From the NCBI GenBank assembly GCA_001797815.1, contig MGQK01000122.1:17795-23521 (forward strand): a DNA stretch of 5,727 nt. The letters run 5' to 3'. The stretch is from Deltaproteobacteria bacterium RBG_13_61_14. Its GTDB lineage: Bacteria; RBG-13-61-14. Both the position numbers and the translations under genes were made by a program. Shown piece after piece: positions 5,037-5,727 of the stretch. How positions within the stretch are numbered: the stretch's first letter is position 1; every line of letters begins with the position of its first letter. Under the pieces are notes generated by a model. It saw only the letters and a program-made list of their open reading frames with translations. It did no database searches and was not told the origin of the DNA.

Positions 5037-5727
5037 CTAGGGTTTGAGGAGTTCCGCTTCGTCAAAGACCAGGGCCTGGAAGCGGCTGACCTGGACGCCG
5101 CCTTTTCGCCAGCAGTCGAGCGGCAGGCCGGCCTTGTTGCAGGTATGGGAGAGAAACTCTTCGCGGGTCCAGGAATATTCCACCGGCACCTGGGGCAGGA
5201 GCACGCCCCGATGGAGTCCGTCGGCCATGATCAGGCCGTCGCGGCCGACGGTGACGGTGTTGAGGTCAACGACGGGTTCCGGCGGGGTGAGGATGGAGAT
5301 CTCGTATTCCAGCTCGGGCAGCTCCGCGGGCGAGACCGGCGGAAAGCGCCGGTCCTCCAAAGCCGCGGACCGGGCCACGTCGCGCACGCACAGGTAGAGC
5401 GGCTCTTGCGCGATAATGTGGCCGATGCAGCCGCGCAACTGCCCGTGCTTGTTCAAGGTGACAAAGGCGGCGCCCGGCTCTTTGAGCTTGGGAGAGGTCA
5501 CCTGGACCTCGGGCAAGCCGCCGGTCTTGACCGCGGTTTCCACCGTTTGTTTGGCAATGGCCATCAGCTCTTTTTTCTCGGCTGGGGTCAAGGAATAATT
5601 TTCCGGGGGCAGGAGCTTGGCCCCTTTTTGCGGCGCGGGCGCCGGCGCGGCCGGCCGGTAGCCTGCGGGCAGCACGAACGCCGCCGCGGAGTAACCCACG
5701 ACCCGCGATTTATCGCCGGCGGTGTCG
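5037..5727 (-). CDS. MEMO-AMMECR1 fusion protein (AmmeMemoRadiSam system proteins B and A), C-terminal part
   Basis: The minus-strand frame is open to the window edge; 229 residues and a TAG stop are visible. The first residues, DTAGDKSRVVGYSAAAFVLP, match the conserved C-terminal end of MEMO-family proteins (GD..GDKS.VVGY). A Pro/Ala-rich linker follows (about 21-40), then a complete AMMECR1 domain (about 45-225): LTPAEKKELMAIAKQTV (46-62), AAFVTLNKHGQLRGCIG with the hallmark LRGCIG at 97-102 (bases 5421-5438), DVARSAALEDRRFPPVSPAEL (start 116), LEYEISILTPPEPV (139-152), GLHRGVLLPQVPVE (170-183) and FLSHTCNKAGLP (191-202). The two domains are therefore joined in one polypeptide, MEMO first. 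The GTG at 5697-5699 that could be taken as a start lies within the MEMO motif and is not the real start. MEMO proteins are related to LigB-type dioxygenases and co-occur with AMMECR1 and a radical SAM protein; the biochemical role is not settled. A radical SAM partner may lie beyond the right edge. The nearest gene on this strand downstream is tyrS, 171 bases away. Confidence 0.92.
   Translation of the reverse strand, partial: DTAGDKSRVVGYSAAAFVLPAGYRPAAPAPAPQKGAKLLPPENYSLTPAEKKELMAIAKQTVETAVKTGGLPEVQVTSPKLKEPGAAFVTLNKHGQLRGCIGHIIAQEPLYLCVRDVARSAALEDRRFPPVSPAELPELEYEISILTPPEPVVDLNTVTVGRDGLIMADGLHRGVLLPQVPVEYSWTREEFLSHTCNKAGLPLDCWRKGGVQVSRFQALVFDEAELLKP

Noticed and set aside
5037-5699. A stand-alone AMMECR1 protein starting at GTG 5697-5699
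   Set aside because: That codon is a Val within the MEMO motif KSRVVGY, and the frame continues open upstream to the window edge.

Overview
The window looks like a chromosomal stretch from a fairly GC-rich bacterium, roughly 60% G+C by eye. The lineage cannot be fixed from 5.7 kb. Three features recall uncultivated or environmental groups such as Omnitrophota or Desulfobacterota-like bacteria: a MEMO-AMMECR1 fusion protein, CACAAAG-type intergenic inverted repeats and a TTG start. That placement is a guess. Nothing indicates phage, plasmid or insertion-sequence DNA.

Layout, left to right. (1) Positions 1-774, plus strand: the C-terminal end of a membrane protein whose soluble tail resembles those of GT-C-fold (ArnT/PMT-like) glycosyltransferases; its start lies outside the window. 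(2) Positions 766-3387, minus strand: a complete comEC, the DNA-uptake channel with a C-terminal metallo-beta-lactamase domain. It overlaps gene 1 tail to tail by 9 bp and starts at a TTG behind a clear Shine-Dalgarno. (3) Positions 3388-3599: a 212-bp gap with two strong hairpins, the second followed by a T-run so that it reads as a terminator on the plus strand, where no gene is visible. It also holds a possible 22-codon leader ORF on the minus strand and a short direct repeat. (4) Positions 3600-4865, minus strand: complete tyrS. (5) Positions 4866-5036: a 171-bp gap with a small palindrome at the tyrS start and a long CACAAAG-type inverted repeat. (6) Positions 5037-5727, minus strand: the C-terminal part of a MEMO-AMMECR1 fusion (AmmeMemoRadiSam system), cut by the window edge.

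The three minus-strand genes share orientation, but they are separated by gaps with hairpins and have unrelated roles: tyrosine charging, DNA uptake and the poorly understood AmmeMemo system. They are more likely neighbours than one functional operon. No clearly new multi-gene system is visible. The items most worth a second look are the orphan plus-strand terminator and hairpin pair, the MEMO-AMMECR1 fusion, and the CACAAAG inverted repeat.
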